DNA of 64,000 nucleotides, taken from positions 19,976,745 to 20,040,744 of the forward strand of contig CM068322.1 of the NCBI GenBank assembly GCA_034766995.1, written 5' to 3'. Source of the DNA: Acanthacorydalis orientalis. Lineage: Eukaryota > Arthropoda > Insecta > Megaloptera > Corydalidae. Positions within the stretch are counted from its first letter, which is position 1, and each line of letters opens with the position of its first letter. Made by a program: the position numbers and the translations under genes. Shown here piece by piece: positions 13,779-26,922 of this stretch. Below the pieces are notes generated by a model. That model was not told where the DNA came from. It did not search any database and worked only from the letters and a program-made list of their open reading frames with translations.

Positions 13779-14830
13779 CAAATATATATGTATATTAAAT
13801 ACACAATTAATAATTTATTAACAAAGTTCACAATGCAAATATTTGTAAACAAAATTATATTGAATTTCTATTTATTATGTATAACTATTTAACATTTTCG
13901 ACATTCGTTGTACCAATTGATATTTTGAAGTATTTATTCAAGTTTTGACAGGTTTGTATTAGTACTACTTCTATAAAAGTAATAAAAATGACTCAACGTA
14001 AATAGTAAACACGAAACTTATACAAATAATGATATGAATCAAGATTTATATTTTATAAAATATATAAAATATTTGGAACAATTTGAAACATGTATGTTAT
14101 TTCCAGAATAATATATTTGTATTCAAACCTTAAACTTTTTCTAAATATTGTTTATTGAAGTTGTTTATCAACCGTTACTTGAATAAATATTATATTGTTT
14201 TTACAAATAACTGAATATAGTTTCGTAAGAAAACATATGATTTACTCTTATAGTTATATTTTACTAACAACATTTTCTTGGTATTTTATCTTGTTTTAGA
14301 ATAAATGTATGTAAAAATTATTCATATATTCTATAACTATTGTAAGTGAAATGGTATTCAATTTTTGCATTTATATAAAAATACATAAAGTTGAATTAAT
14401 GAGATTAAAATAATCGTTTTTTAGGTTCATTACTTGATTATTATTGTATGGAGTAGCTGTAAGGATTTTTTTTTAATCAAATAAAACTTTAGCAGACATA
14501 TTTGAGTATTTTCACGTAGAAGCGTAATTATTGGAAATGTAATTTTATTACATATTTTTAACTAAATATTTTTCTTCTAAGTATTGTTTTATATGTCATC
14601 AACAGCATATAAACTGAAATTTTTGAACGTTTCTAATTAGAAAAACTGTATTGTGGTTTGTAGGAGTGTGAAGTATTTTTCTATGAAATTTAGTATTTTA
14701 CATTGAAATATTTAAAAAACTACGAATTTCAAGTTAAGCGAATTAAAATTTAAATACACAGTTTTTTTTATCAAAATTCTTCGGTAAGAACAAAACTGTG
14801 TCAAATCTTAAATAAAATCTATAATACCTA
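12865..14830. other. AT-rich non-coding DNA
   Basis: No gene, RNA gene or transposon coding remnant recognised. One TA tract at about 13740-13772. Confidence 0.5.
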
Positions 14831-16071
14831 TATTTCGGGTACCCATAAATAATCAATTATTTCAAATTTAAACACACATATAAGTCCACTTTTTTGTATT
14901 ATTTTCTAATCAATTACACATTCGTTATCATTAGCTATTCTGTAAATTTTCTTTTCCATACTTATAAAAATGTGCCGATTGTGATGAAAAATATGATTCG
15001 AGGTGAACTAGAACATCATTGACATTTCAAAACTTTTTATTTTTGAGTGAATGTTCTATAGATCTAAACAAATGATAATTCGGTGGCGCAATACCTGATG
15101 AATATGGTGAATGCAGTAAAACTTCCCATTCAAGCTGCTTTATTTTTCTTGTGTTGAATGGGGTCTGGCATTATCATGTTGCAGTATGATACGTTTTCTG
15201 TTGACCAGAGTTAGTTGTTTTTTTAATAATTCGTTATGTAACCGTTCTAATTATTGACAATAAACATCAGCGGTAATTATTTCACCCTGTGTTATCAACT
15301 CAAAATGAATTATTCTAGTGCAATCACAACAAACGCACAATAACACCTTTTTCAATGACAGGCCCGGTTTAGGTATGAGTATAGCTGGTTGGTTCAGAAA
15401 AAAAACATTGATTGGAACGTTTAAAGTTGCTGTACAAGATCCATTTCTCTTCATCGGTGACAATTTTGCTAAGAATTGGATCACTTTGTAGCCTAGTTAA
15501 TAACGATGTGCAAATTGTTTGTCGCTGATTTTTGTTTGTATTTGACAATTGGTGTGAAACCCAAACGCCGTGCCTAAATACCTTTCCGATTTTATAAAGG
15601 TGTCTTTGCACTGGAAATTGTCACCCAAAGTATGTCACCTATTTCTTGCATGGTAAATTTTGGATCCAACTCAACTAGTGATTTTAAAGCATCAGTATCA
15701 AATTCAGTAGGTTGTCTACTTCGAACACTATTAAATAGGTCAAAATCACCCTCTGGCAAATTTTTTGAACTATCGTTGGCACTTATTGACTTTCAAAACG
15801 TCCCCGTAGATATCATATTTTTTTTTGTTGCGGCGGTTGCATTAAATCTCGATCGAAAATGGAACAACATGCAATATCGTGTGTGTTATTCTGAAGGATG
15901 ATAGTTCAACATTTTGTTTTGGGATATTAGAAACCTGTTTTTCTCATCAAAACAATAAATCCACAATTTGTTTCACAATATGCAACAACAAAACTCGTTT
16001 TTATACGTCTGAGTCTTAACTCGAACTGAATCTTTTTTATTTATTAAAAAGGATTAACGACTTACGGGTAC

Positions 16072-16080
<9 letters not shown>
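14831..16080 (-). mobile_element. decayed mariner transposon, both inverted terminal repeats visible
   Basis: An element of about 1.25 kb, a usual mariner size. The left end holds GGGTACCCATAA (14837-14848). The right end, read inward, holds AGTACCCGTAA (16062-16073, reverse complement). Both ends adjoin TA. The minus strand between them encodes a broken mariner transposase whose pieces lie in different frames. I place the insertion here on the coincidence of terminal repeats, size and coding remnant. Confidence 0.85.
15020..15960 (-). pseudogene. mariner transposase pseudogene
   Basis: Mariner hallmarks appear in order on the minus strand in several frames: KCQR and FKKF (N-terminal helix-turn-helix region, about 15760-15790), GVWVSHQL, VTDEEKWILY (first catalytic Asp region), KPGLSLKKVLLC, HDNARPH (second Asp), then YSSGIAPPNYHLF where an intact protein has YSPDLAPSDYHLF. 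The third catalytic Asp is therefore lost (Asp to Gly) and the following Asp is Asn. Frameshifts occur near 15370 and 15150, and stops lie in the N-terminal part. It cannot encode an active enzyme. The open frame on the opposite strand (15632-15901) is a shadow. Confidence 0.85.
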
Positions 16081-16106
<26 letters not shown>

Positions 16107-16631
16107 ATTAAAAAATCTCTCAAATATCATAATATTATCAAAATTTCAAAAACAGAACAAACATTTACCTAACGAAACAAAAATGTATTAAAAGGAATTA
16201 ATTTCGGTTCATTATGAATAAAGATGACTCATATAATAAATTCTTTAGCAAATTACGGAAATGCTAACTTTAGATAACATTCAAATTTAAATAACAATAA
16301 ATTATAACGTATATAATCAACAAATGTCAGTTTAAATAACGATGATATTTTTTTCATACACATTATGTTTGCCGACACACTTTGCTTAATGTTTCTATAA
16401 TATCCGTTCGTCGGTTTATCTCCGGACAATCAAAAATAAAAATCAATTATGATATCACGTTTTATGTGACTTTGTATTGATATATTTAATATTTACCATG
16501 AGATAATATTGATTTTGCCGTGATCAATCATTGCCAGAATGTGATCTTTACAAATGAAGTTTGTGATGTCAAACGAATCTCGTGTTTTCAACGTGATTTT
16601 TAAATTAATTAAATACTTTTATATGAATATG

Positions 16632-16666
<35 letters not shown>

Positions 16667-18098
16667 TTTAATTTTATTTATAATAATAAAAATAGAATTG
16701 GCCTATTCTTTTTTCTATTTCATAATAATATTAAAATAATAAATTGATATTGAGTAAAAAAAATATAATAATAAATTTATTCATATATTTAAATATTTTT
16801 TATTATTATATAATTTTTATTATCTTTTAGTAGTTGTATATTTTTGTGTTAAGAAAACATCTTCTGACGTAACTTTCGATATTGTATCTGAAACCAAGTG
16901 CACTTCCTGTCAAACATCTTTACAAAATTACTGTTGAGCGACTGTGATGCGGAAACAGATTTATTAACTGTTTGGAATTAAAATGTTCAAAACATAGGTG
17001 ACAACTTTATCTTGCGCAACTTCAATTATTTTAGCACGTCGAATATAAACGCCTGATCGATTTATAAAGGTTTGTGCCGTGTGAAAGTTCAAAACATTTA
17101 ACCTTTGTACACTGTATAGTCTTTTCCGAGTTGAAATTACGCATTCGATCATTTTGTCACGAAACGATTAAGCATTAAATAAAAACATCAATTACATTAT
17201 AAAACTAGTAAATAATTTTAAAAATATATGTGAAGATATTCAGTAAATGGTTTCTAATGTACCCGGTAGTATCAATCTTTGAGTTCTAATTAAATACAAC
17301 AATCAGTTTTAAATATTACCTTTCACGAATGATGAAATGTCATTTACCTTGAATGAATTATTTAATAATATATCCTTAATAATTTTATAATTTGAAATTA
17401 TCATGTAGAAGATTCACACAATAAAGGTTAAAATTCCGTACACAGTCACGTATTTGTTATTCCCATTGTCATTTATATTGAACTAGTTTTGGTTCCATAA
17501 AGGATTTGTAGTTTTGATTGCATCGAAAATGAAAGTAACTTATGTCATATCTGAAAACGGATCCAGAAGAAATATTGATGAGCAAATGAGATTAAACAAT
17601 TTTTAAGACGATATCTCTTCGTGACTAAACGTAAAAACCAATTATTCTACTTTTAATATTTAATAACATATTTAACCTGACCTATAGTAATATTTCGTAT
17701 TAAATTTTTTTTCTACTGTATTTTCAGATAATTGCTACTTGTGTCTAATATAGTTATATATTTTTTTTATTAAAACTTATTAAATATTTATTTTAACCTT
17801 CGAGAATAAAAATATTAAACTTTGTCAAAATTACCATAAATAACTTTCACGAATTAATGCATATAGATAGGAAAAAAGTATAATTTCATACAAAAAATAT
17901 TCCAAACTTTAAGTTATGTTTCATTTCTAGTAAATAAATATAAACACATTATTTATATTTTATTATAAATTGTTTAACAATTCTATTAAAATAAATTATG
18001 AAGTAAATGATCATTTGTTGTATTTGAATGTTTCTTTGGAATATAAATATGAATATATGAATATATATTTATATATAAATAAATATATATATATATAA

Positions 18099-18137
<39 letters not shown>

Positions 18138-19437
18138 ATATAAAAATTTTAAATTGGCCTTAATGTATATGAAACTGCCATTTAAGCTCATTTAAATAGT
18201 AGTATGGAACTTTATAGAAAACGAGTTAAGACTGAATTATTCTTCTCATCTGTAGCTTGTTAAATGTAAATATTATATATTTCGCTACAATGGTTTCGGT
18301 TTTAGAGGCATCTTCTGGTATCTTAACGTATACTTCTAAAATATTAATTAATAAATATATTAACAGTGACCTAACGAAATCATTTCGAAGAGAAAAATTG
18401 TAAGAAACCATGTTGGAAATAATCTGAATTTTTTTCATTATGTGTAAAGTAAAAATATATCTAAAAATTGTTAGTATTTATCACATAATTAATATACAAA
18501 TTGGAATTTTGAAACAATAATATCTAATGTAGAAATATTTAAGAAAAATACATTTTAACAATTTTTTTTATCTTATATTATGTATAATATGAATGGTTCT
18601 TAATACAAGAAATTTATTACAAATAAAGAATAAAATGTGCATGTTATAAATATATTGCAATTTTATTAATGAAATCTTTTAAAATTTTACAATCACCATC
18701 TGAATAAAAGTTTCTTTTATATGTTTTACAAATTAAATTGGAAACAAAATATATTGCTTACTAACACACACTTTATATATATATTTATATATATATACAT
18801 AATGGATATAATAATTTAAATATAAAACAATTGGAAAGTTTCCGTTAATTGCAAAAACTGTATAAATTTAGGATTGGTGAAATCAAGCATATTGTTAATT
18901 TATTCAAATCTTAACTGAGGAAACATACATTAAATCATTTAAGATAACGATACTGTAATATTCGCGAACATCAAATGCAGTAAACCAGAATTAATTCCAT
19001 AATTTATAAACATTTGTATTGTGACTAGTTTGTATACGTATTTTTGTCAAATATTATTATTTCAGTTAAATAAACGTAACTTAAAACTACTGACATTTGC
19101 GTAATAAATGATCTTATCTTCCGTGTTTGTTGCAATCGACTTTATTAAAATGACAAAAATTTATAAAAAAGTAGCATGCCGTTCTGTACAAAACGATGTA
19201 ACTGTTTAAAAACGATAAATCCGTTTTTCGTTTGTAAACAAACATACATTTTACTGATAATTATTAATTGTGCAATGAAAGCATGAAATTTTTCAGATGA
19301 ACTTTTTACTAAATTTGTGAATATAAATTAAGGTGATGACCCTGCTGTAAATCAACAGTGACAATTGTTATCTTATTAGTTAGACATTGCTAGTATTATC
19401 ATAATATCGTTGCTACAGAATAAATTATGCATTCATG

Positions 19438-19498
19438 TGTATATATATATATATATACAAATATATATATATATATATACAAAAATATATATATATAT

Positions 19499-19567
<69 letters not shown>
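19438..19567. repeat. interrupted (TA)n array
   Basis: About 130 bp of TA repeats broken by ACAAA units at regular intervals. Open frames crossing it encode only alternating Ile/Tyr and are artefacts. Confidence 0.9.
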
Positions 19568-19569
<2 letters not shown>

Positions 19570-20078
19570 GACGTTGCTAGTATATTAGTATATAAATTCA
19601 GTTTTATGAAAACTTTCTCTTCAATGTGCTCTTCGAATTTATTTGGCACCCTATTAGTAGGGTCATGAAGTAAAAGTGTTTTCTTGTAAATATTGTAAAG
19701 ATTAGAAATTTTACACTATACAATATTATTTTGAATCGAAAACTAATTAAGATCGTTGAAGATGAATAATGACATCTTTTAAGAAAATATGATTTATGCG
19801 ATTTATTTTATTTTTAATTAAATTATTAATAATCTCTCTTTCTGAATCGAAATATAATTTTGAAACGTTATATTTACTATATTCAGAAAAACATTTGTTT
19901 TGTACTTGAATAATTTATTTTAATTCTAAATAAAATACCAAAGTATAAAATATTATCATTTTAAGGAAAAGAGTAACATTTAATGGAAATGTTGTTATCA
20001 ATTTTCTCATAATTATGTTGTTTTATTTAACTCTTGGTGTTAAAGAAAATGTAGCATTTTTATTAAAGTAAAAATAAT

Positions 20079-20119
20079 ATATGAAATAAGTAAAACTATA
20101 TGAAATAAGTAAAACTATA
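20079..20119. repeat. 20-bp tandem duplication
   Basis: The unit TATATGAAATAAGTAAAAC occurs twice in tandem at about 20079-20118. It is a local duplication with no evident function. Confidence 0.8.
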
Positions 20120-20455
20120 TAAAATACTGTATTTCCGTTATTTTTATGAACTTTTTATTATACCTCGAAAAGTTTTCTGTCTTGTCTTATTATAAAAGTT
20201 TGCGTGGTCTAGAGATGTCTTCTTATATTTCTTTTACTATCATCCTTCATAAAAATGAGTACTAAAAAGTGCATAGAATTTGCTAGAAACATATATATTT
20301 GCACATAATCATATAAATAACACATATATGTTTGTACTTCTCTCTCTCTCTCTATATATATATTTAGTTACTAATAATATGTTTTTAATTTATTCGGAAA
20401 ATGATTCTTTTTAATCAATTTTTCTAAAGAATTTTTAAATTACTAAATTACTTTC

Positions 20456-20516
20456 TTAACCTCTGCACCCTATTTTAATCCTTCCTTATGGAAGACTTAA
20501 CTGAATCACCCTATAC
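20456..20516 (+). repeat. dispersed repeat, copy B (TTAA-starting)
   Basis: Starts TTAACCTCTGCACCC, carries CTTCCTTATGGAAG and ends GAATCACCCTATAC. It is the counterpart of 9466-9526 in the same orientation, and both copies run into TA-rich sequence at the same end. Confidence 0.55.
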
Positions 20517-21701
20517 ATATATAATTATTAGAATATATTATGTGGAAGAGTTTGTAGTTTTTTGAATATTTTTTGAATTGACTTATTGTTTTATTGTTAA
20601 TAAAGAGTGGCGTTATTGTATATTTATAATGAATACTCACAATAGATGCAACATCGTTTTTTTTATTTTGTTTCTAATAATAAACAAAAGAAATTTAATC
20701 TAAGAAGGGCATAACAGAAAAATTAAAAAAGATGGACAAAGCACTGATTTAAGATAAACTCAAATTTCAAAATTTCATCCATATTAGATTGTTATTGTTG
20801 ATATAATTAGAGAATATAACATAAGACTAAATTTTAAATTGTGTTAAATTAAAATTATATGAAAAAATAATTAGACGAGCACAACTTATATATTATATTA
20901 TATTTATTTCATTTTACATTAATAAATCAGAATTCGATGTTATACAATAATTTCTTAAATTAAAATATTAACTAAAAATATTATATTTGGTTTCATGTTC
21001 TTTAGTGATTGACTAAATTCTAGATATAATATGAAAATGGCAATGCGATTTTCTAATTATGTTCTGAATTTAGTTGTACACATAGTCATAGTACAACTTA
21101 CATTTTTACTAACTAAACATCTATAATTGGTTTATAGTAAGACAAATTGTTAATTTATAGTATTTACTCTTGGTAAAATAGTGTTAATTAAATAAAAGAC
21201 AAACTATAATTTTATAAACCAAAATTTTTGATTTTTTTATTCTTTAATATATATTTTCTTAACAAACTTAAAATTAAAATTAATATTAATTATTCATTTA
21301 AAAATTCAACTCGTCCGATCTGTAAACATTTTAAAATTACATCTTATTAAATATAGGTTTAAAGAATAAATTGTATCGATTTTTTTATACTTTTTCATAT
21401 CTCTCGACACACGTTTTCGCTAAGCGTATGAAGTTTCATGTTAGTAAATACTTTTTGCCAACGAAAGTGTATGTGGTGAATGTTTAAGTAATATAAGAAA
21501 AATGTCAATTTTTTACGGTGTCATTTAAAAAAAGTGTCACGTTAAATGGTTCAAATAAGTTAAAAATGTCAAGAACTTTTCGGGAATGATTGAAGAGTAA
21601 TAAATTATTTGATATCATATTTTTTTGTAATATCTATATACTTGATCTTTTATTTAATTTTAAACTATAATAGAAACGATTTAGAAAGTCAATTTTATAC
21701 T

Positions 21702-21732
<31 letters not shown>

Positions 21733-22387
21733 AATTGGAAGCAGCATTATAAATATTCCTGAAACGCTTAAACTTTTATTCAAATTTTTAAAAAATCCTA
21801 GCCCATAACAATAAATAAAAAATGGTAAAATTGTAAAAAAATTCTTGCGTGTGATTATATATGAATGTATGTATGGCTACATATGTCTACATGTGTTCAT
21901 ATATTTGCATATAAAATTTATCAATTAATCACAAATTCAAGTTCATTGAAAATTCAACCAAGGTTAGACGTTCTTAAAATCTGGTTTTAAATTCTCTGCG
22001 TTTTTGAACAATGATCTCGTTGGAAACAAACCGTCCTTGCACTGTCAAGGATCTGTTTTACATCTCTTTGGTGATATTTTAAATGTTAGATTCAGATAAA
22101 ACATATAAATTTTCATTTTATTGCCACTTATATATGCAAAAGAAACAAGTTAAATATAACTTGTTTGAAAGTATAATTTTAAGTAATCTTATTTTTAAAT
22201 AATAGATTTTTACCAAATTCAATATTTATTTTTGTAACATTCATGTGAAAAAATGTAAAAATGTAATTGTAGCCATTTTAAGCACAAATTATATTAATCA
22301 AGTTTGATTTTTAACTAGAGTTAAGTCATTAAAAACATTTTTATTATGCTTTAGCATAAAATTGTAAAGAAATAGTAAAATTGTATT

Positions 22388-22458
<71 letters not shown>

Positions 22459-23600
22459 CAGATTTGCTCTACCATGTTTTGTTCTAACAAGATAAGCGAA
22501 CATATTTACTTCTAGTCTGATTTTATCTGATCAAATATTCCTTGAATAAATCTCCAAATATTTATTTAAATTCTCTTTTGAATGTAAAAAGAATGTTTAG
22601 TAAATATGAATAAACATTTTTAACAAAATATAATTAACAATAAACAAAAATATCATTTCTAAATTAACTTTAAAAAAATAATTTTAATTTCTAGTTTAAA
22701 AAATAACTTTATAGTAATAACGTTTTACATTACATCATTATTTAAATTGAAAATTTTAAAATAATTCGATACAACGTATCTAATAAAATTAAGTTATGCC
22801 ATAATATTGTTTATGTGATAATGATTCTATCATCATTAGAGAAAAGCAGATTTTTCATTCTATCTTACAAAAAGTAATGTAAAAAACACTAATTGTGAAT
22901 TATTGTTCGACTCTTGACTGATTACGACTTGAATGTTGAAATTATAAACTTTTTTATACTTCTTTTGAAATAAGTTTTAATCATTTTTTAGTGTCTGAAA
23001 TTTAATTTTCTGTGAAATTAAATATGTACGATAATGTATGTATACATATATATATATTTGTATGCTTATTTTTAATTACAATATTTTGAATTACTTCTCA
23101 AGAACACTGACATTTCTGTAAATGTGTTTAAATATAATTTGTAGAAAAAAATATTAATTTAAAATATTATTAATTTAATTCTGTTTATAATAATTTTAAT
23201 TCATGTGATCCATATTTTTACGGATAAATATTCTGTATTTATGAAAGAAAACGAGTATATTAATAAGAATATATAATAAATAAATACGTACATGAAAAAT
23301 AAAATATTAATTAATTAGAGTATTTTCCTATATATACGCTTTTGAATAACATATTCATGAAACCTTTAAGAGAACATTTCAATATTTCAAAACTAAATTA
23401 AATTATACTGAATCTTTATCTCCACCTTTTAATATCATTATAAGTGGAATTTAATGTATTTTCGTAATGTGAAATCAATGTTTAATTATTTATTAATAAT
23501 TTCATTTAATCAAATTGCTAGCTCAAAAATAATCTTTTATTAAATATTTATATTTATTGTTGTAATGAAAGTGTTTTTATTATAATTTTTTGTATGTATA
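20517..23600. other. AT-rich non-coding DNA
   Basis: No gene recognised. TA tracts lie at about 21708-21732 and 22390-22453. Confidence 0.5.
22390..22453. repeat. (TA)n microsatellite
   Basis: Pure TA array of about 64 bp. Confidence 0.95.
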
Positions 23601-23625
23601 TATATATATATATATATATAAAGCA

Positions 23626-24046
23626 CAGAGCTTAGACAGGAAAAACATGGGCGACTGCACAGGGTGTAAAATTTCGATGGGTGGACAATTTTGAAGGGCA
23701 ACAAATTTTCAAAAGTTAGAAATTTTATTTTCAGTCATAATTTCGATTTACAGGTAGCTAAAATGTGAAATGAAAAATTAAATCTAAAAAAATGTGAAAT
23801 GAAATCTTAAATCTAAATGTAGATTATATCGTCTTTTTACCACATGTCAATTTGCATTTTTCAAATAAATTAAATGAATGGAAAATTTTAAAAATTTTTT
23901 AGTAAAATCATTAATTTTTTTTCTGTTGAAATATTCACAAAATTGCCACCAGTCTTTGATTTCTCTTAATTCATTTGGATAAAATTGGGAGGTGAAGGAG
24001 TGACATTTGATTGGTGTCCAAAAGAGGCACTTGGTGTAAATCCGAC

Positions 24047-24049
<3 letters not shown>
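23626..24049. mobile_element. possible non-autonomous hAT-like element between two TA arrays
   Basis: A less AT-rich block of about 424 bp sits exactly between a TA array ending at about 23620 and another starting at 24050. It begins CAGAGCTTAGACAGG and ends GTGTAAATCCGACCTG, so the ends are CAG...CTG. Read inward, the right end is CAGGTCGGATTTACACC, which recalls hAT-superfamily ends. No coding frame is present, the inverted repeat is weak and I see no 8-bp target duplication, so the class is tentative. Confidence 0.35.

Positions 24050-24107
<58 letters not shown>
24050..24107. repeat. (TA)n microsatellite
   Basis: TA array of about 58 bp directly abutting the right end of the possible hAT-like block. 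Confidence 0.95.
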
Positions 24108-24108
<1 letters not shown>

Positions 24109-24539
24109 CTGATTTAAAATCGTAATAATAATAAAAAATATATAATAATAATATTATTAAATAATGAATGAATAACTTATTAGAGAATTTTTTTCATTTT
24201 AAAAATTTTTATATACTTTCAGCTTTTAATTTTTTTTCATTTGGTTATTTTTGCTTCAAATATTTTCGTATCAACTATTTCCAATAATTAGTGGAAAGAT
24301 TGATACTTTTTGATAAAGTAATAAATTTGATAAGTGAATTTCTAATTAAAATTTAAGTCCGATAATTTATTTCGATATGTAATTATAATACATAAATGTA
24401 ATTAATGTAGTCTATTTTGTAATTATTAAGAAGATATCAGTGTTTGGTTGCAGTATTTATAATGGTATTCAAAACATTAGTAAATAATATTGATAAAGTA
24501 TAATAATTAGAAATTGTTTCTCGATTTTTTTAAACACCA

Positions 24540-24900
24540 TTCGTTATCTAGGATCCCATTTACAAAAAAATGATTATTCGCTAAGATTTTACATCAAACT
24601 CGATTGTTTCGGACACAATAATAGATGTGCGTTTTACCGCACGGACCAGGAAATTCGCGTTTGACGTGTAATTTAACAGTAATTACACGTGTCCATTATA
24701 TTCAATTCACACCGTTTTAGAAATATGCGTTTACATGCAACGCTAGTACAACAAAAAACAACACCGACTATTTTTAATATTGAATGTTCGTGCACTGTTT
24801 CATTGTTTTAATCACGCTTAATGAGTCCGTTTGAAATTAATTTGTTTTTATTGATTTCACGTTAATTTTTTAGTGGTTGTAATTCGGAAACCAGTTGTAA
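24540..24900. promoter_or_regulatory. CpG-richer segment with inverted repeats upstream of the cuticle gene
   Basis: Less AT-rich and richer in CpG than the flanks. It contains a perfect 10-bp inverted repeat, ACGTGTAATT (24664-24673) against AATTACACGT (24681-24690) with a 7-nt loop, plus TGCG/CGCA around 24628-24641 and GGACAC (24611-24616) facing GTGTCC (24689-24694). It lies about 2 kb upstream of the coding start of the large gene. A regulatory module or an untranslated first exon is possible. No transcript evidence is available. Confidence 0.25.
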
Positions 24901-26443
24901 ACGTATGGAATGAAATTGTGAATAATTTGTTTGACGACAGTGTGAGTAATTAGTAGAACATTAATTTAATCTCTAAATAGCGTGAATTGTTTCAATTAAC
25001 AAATTCGATTTTAGAAGATATTTATTTGTATTCTGTGAAAAAATATTCTTTGATTCGCTCCTCTCATGCAGCAAAAATGTTTTTATTTTTTTCATATTTT
25101 TGATTTAGTTATATTAATAAAAATATTTTTTTGGTTTTGGGAAATCTATAACTCAAATCAATATTTTTAAAATATACTAAAATATTATATTTTTCATTAT
25201 AAAATATACCTTAACTAATTTTGATAACGAAACAAATAATGACATTTTTTCTGAAATTGTAAGGTGGATATGAGAAAATATGTGTTAAAATTTATATAAA
25301 TTATTAATTTTTGAAGAGTGTATTAAAAATTGTTAAAGATATTAAAATTGTTCTACATTTGTCGAAATTGAAAGGAAGTTAGTGTAAAATAAATATAAAT
25401 ATTTTTAGCCATTCTTTAATTTAAATGATCTTTAATTAAAATTTTGTTTTAGTTTGAAAATTGGATAATTATTTATTATTATTTTGATAAATAATTTTCG
25501 ATATATGATTTTTAGATCACTATCAATTAAAGGTTTGATTCAAACTCTTTCAATTTGATAGAATTATTATTTTATGTAATTATCAATCTATTTTCTGATA
25601 TCCTAATCCTATTTGCTAATTGATCTTTTTTGTCTATTCAAATCTTATTTTCTACAGTATAGAGTGACACAGTTATCTCATACTGATATTAATTTCTAAG
25701 AATCATCAGATTGTCCACTAGTATTTAAGTGAGCTTTAGGTTACTTTATAACGTGTAAATATAAAGAAAACTTATTATATTATGACTTATACGAGTATAT
25801 CAGAAATTTCATTGATTAGTTTCAAAATTAGAGCAGCATTATGGATAAATTAATTAGAGTGAAATTATTTTTGTAATAAAACCGTTATAAATGTTATTGT
25901 GGCTTCCATTGGAAATTATGACGCTCTCTGGAAATTGAGGATACTTAACCAGCCCAATAATAAGCCACAGAGCAGGATTAGGAATAAATTTCATAGATGA
26001 TTATTGTCGATCAGCACTTATTTCCTTGCAATATATCTCACCCAATTTAATATTACACTTCTCCTATTATTCTTTCATGAAGACCTGTTTGTCTTTATAA
26101 TAAATTAAAAAAAAATCATTATTATTTTCCTCAATGGACATCGTATTAGGGTTTTTTGTACTGTTTTTACAAAACTGAACTGGCGTTCTTTTAAAATAAA
26201 GTTTAAAATTTTTATGACGATTATATATTTGAATAATTGTAATATTTTATTAATTTCATTGAGTGTACTAAATCTTATGTGTTCTTTTTTTATTTTCTAG
26301 AAAATTAAAAATACTTGTATAAAATTATAATTATGTTAAAAAATTTTTTTTAATGCAATTTAGAGTTTTTCTTTTTATTTGAAGTCAGTTATAAATTAAA
26401 GTTATGAAATTTTAATTATAACAAAATATTTATTTAACTATGA

Positions 26444-26482
26444 ATATATATACACACATATATACGTATATACATATGTATG

Positions 26483-26545
<63 letters not shown>

Positions 26546-26555
26546 ATACATATAC

Positions 26556-26587
<32 letters not shown>

Positions 26588-26599
26588 ACATATATATAC

Positions 26600-26646
<47 letters not shown>

Positions 26647-26659
26647 CATATATAAACAC

Positions 26660-26694
<35 letters not shown>

Positions 26695-26727
26695 AATATA
26701 AATATACATATATATATATATATAAAT

Positions 26728-26782
<55 letters not shown>

Positions 26783-26862
26783 AATATATATATAAATATA
26801 TATAAATATATATATATATGTATATATGTATATATGTATATATGTATATATGTATATATGTA

Positions 26863-26893
<31 letters not shown>
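26444..26893. repeat. large compound TA / TATACA array
   Basis: About 450 bp of almost pure TA-type repeat with interspersed TACA, TAAA and TGTA units. It ends about 24 nt before the proposed start codon of the large cuticle gene. All open frames inside it, on both strands, encode Ile/Tyr/Met-only polypeptides and are not genes. Confidence 0.95.
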
Positions 26894-26916
26894 TCATACA
26901 CATCTGTATATACACA

Positions 26917-26922
26917 ATGTTT
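26917..26922 (+). CDS. cuticle gene exon 1 (two codons, start of signal peptide)
   Basis: ATG TTT followed at once by the strong donor GTGAGT (26923). Joined in phase 0 to exon 2 it gives [18 protein letters not shown], a standard hydrophobic signal peptide. Start context is ACACAATG. A very short first coding exon is common in insect cuticle genes. The competing donor GTAAGT at 26971, after ATGC, would put exon 2 out of frame. An exon farther upstream cannot be excluded. Confidence 0.6.

Larger units (their letters stand above)
16081..20450. other. AT-rich non-coding DNA
   Basis: No supportable gene. TA tracts lie at about 16077-16105, 16637-16665 and 18058-18136, with a large interrupted array at 19438-19567. 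A somewhat less AT-rich patch at about 16860-17160 has a 62-codon minus-strand frame with no recognisable motif, and I do not call it a gene. A compound (CT)n(TA)n tract lies at about 20339-20362. Confidence 0.45.

Noticed and set aside
15632..15901. An 89-codon + strand frame
   Set aside because: It is antisense to the mariner transposase pseudogene and has no independent evidence.
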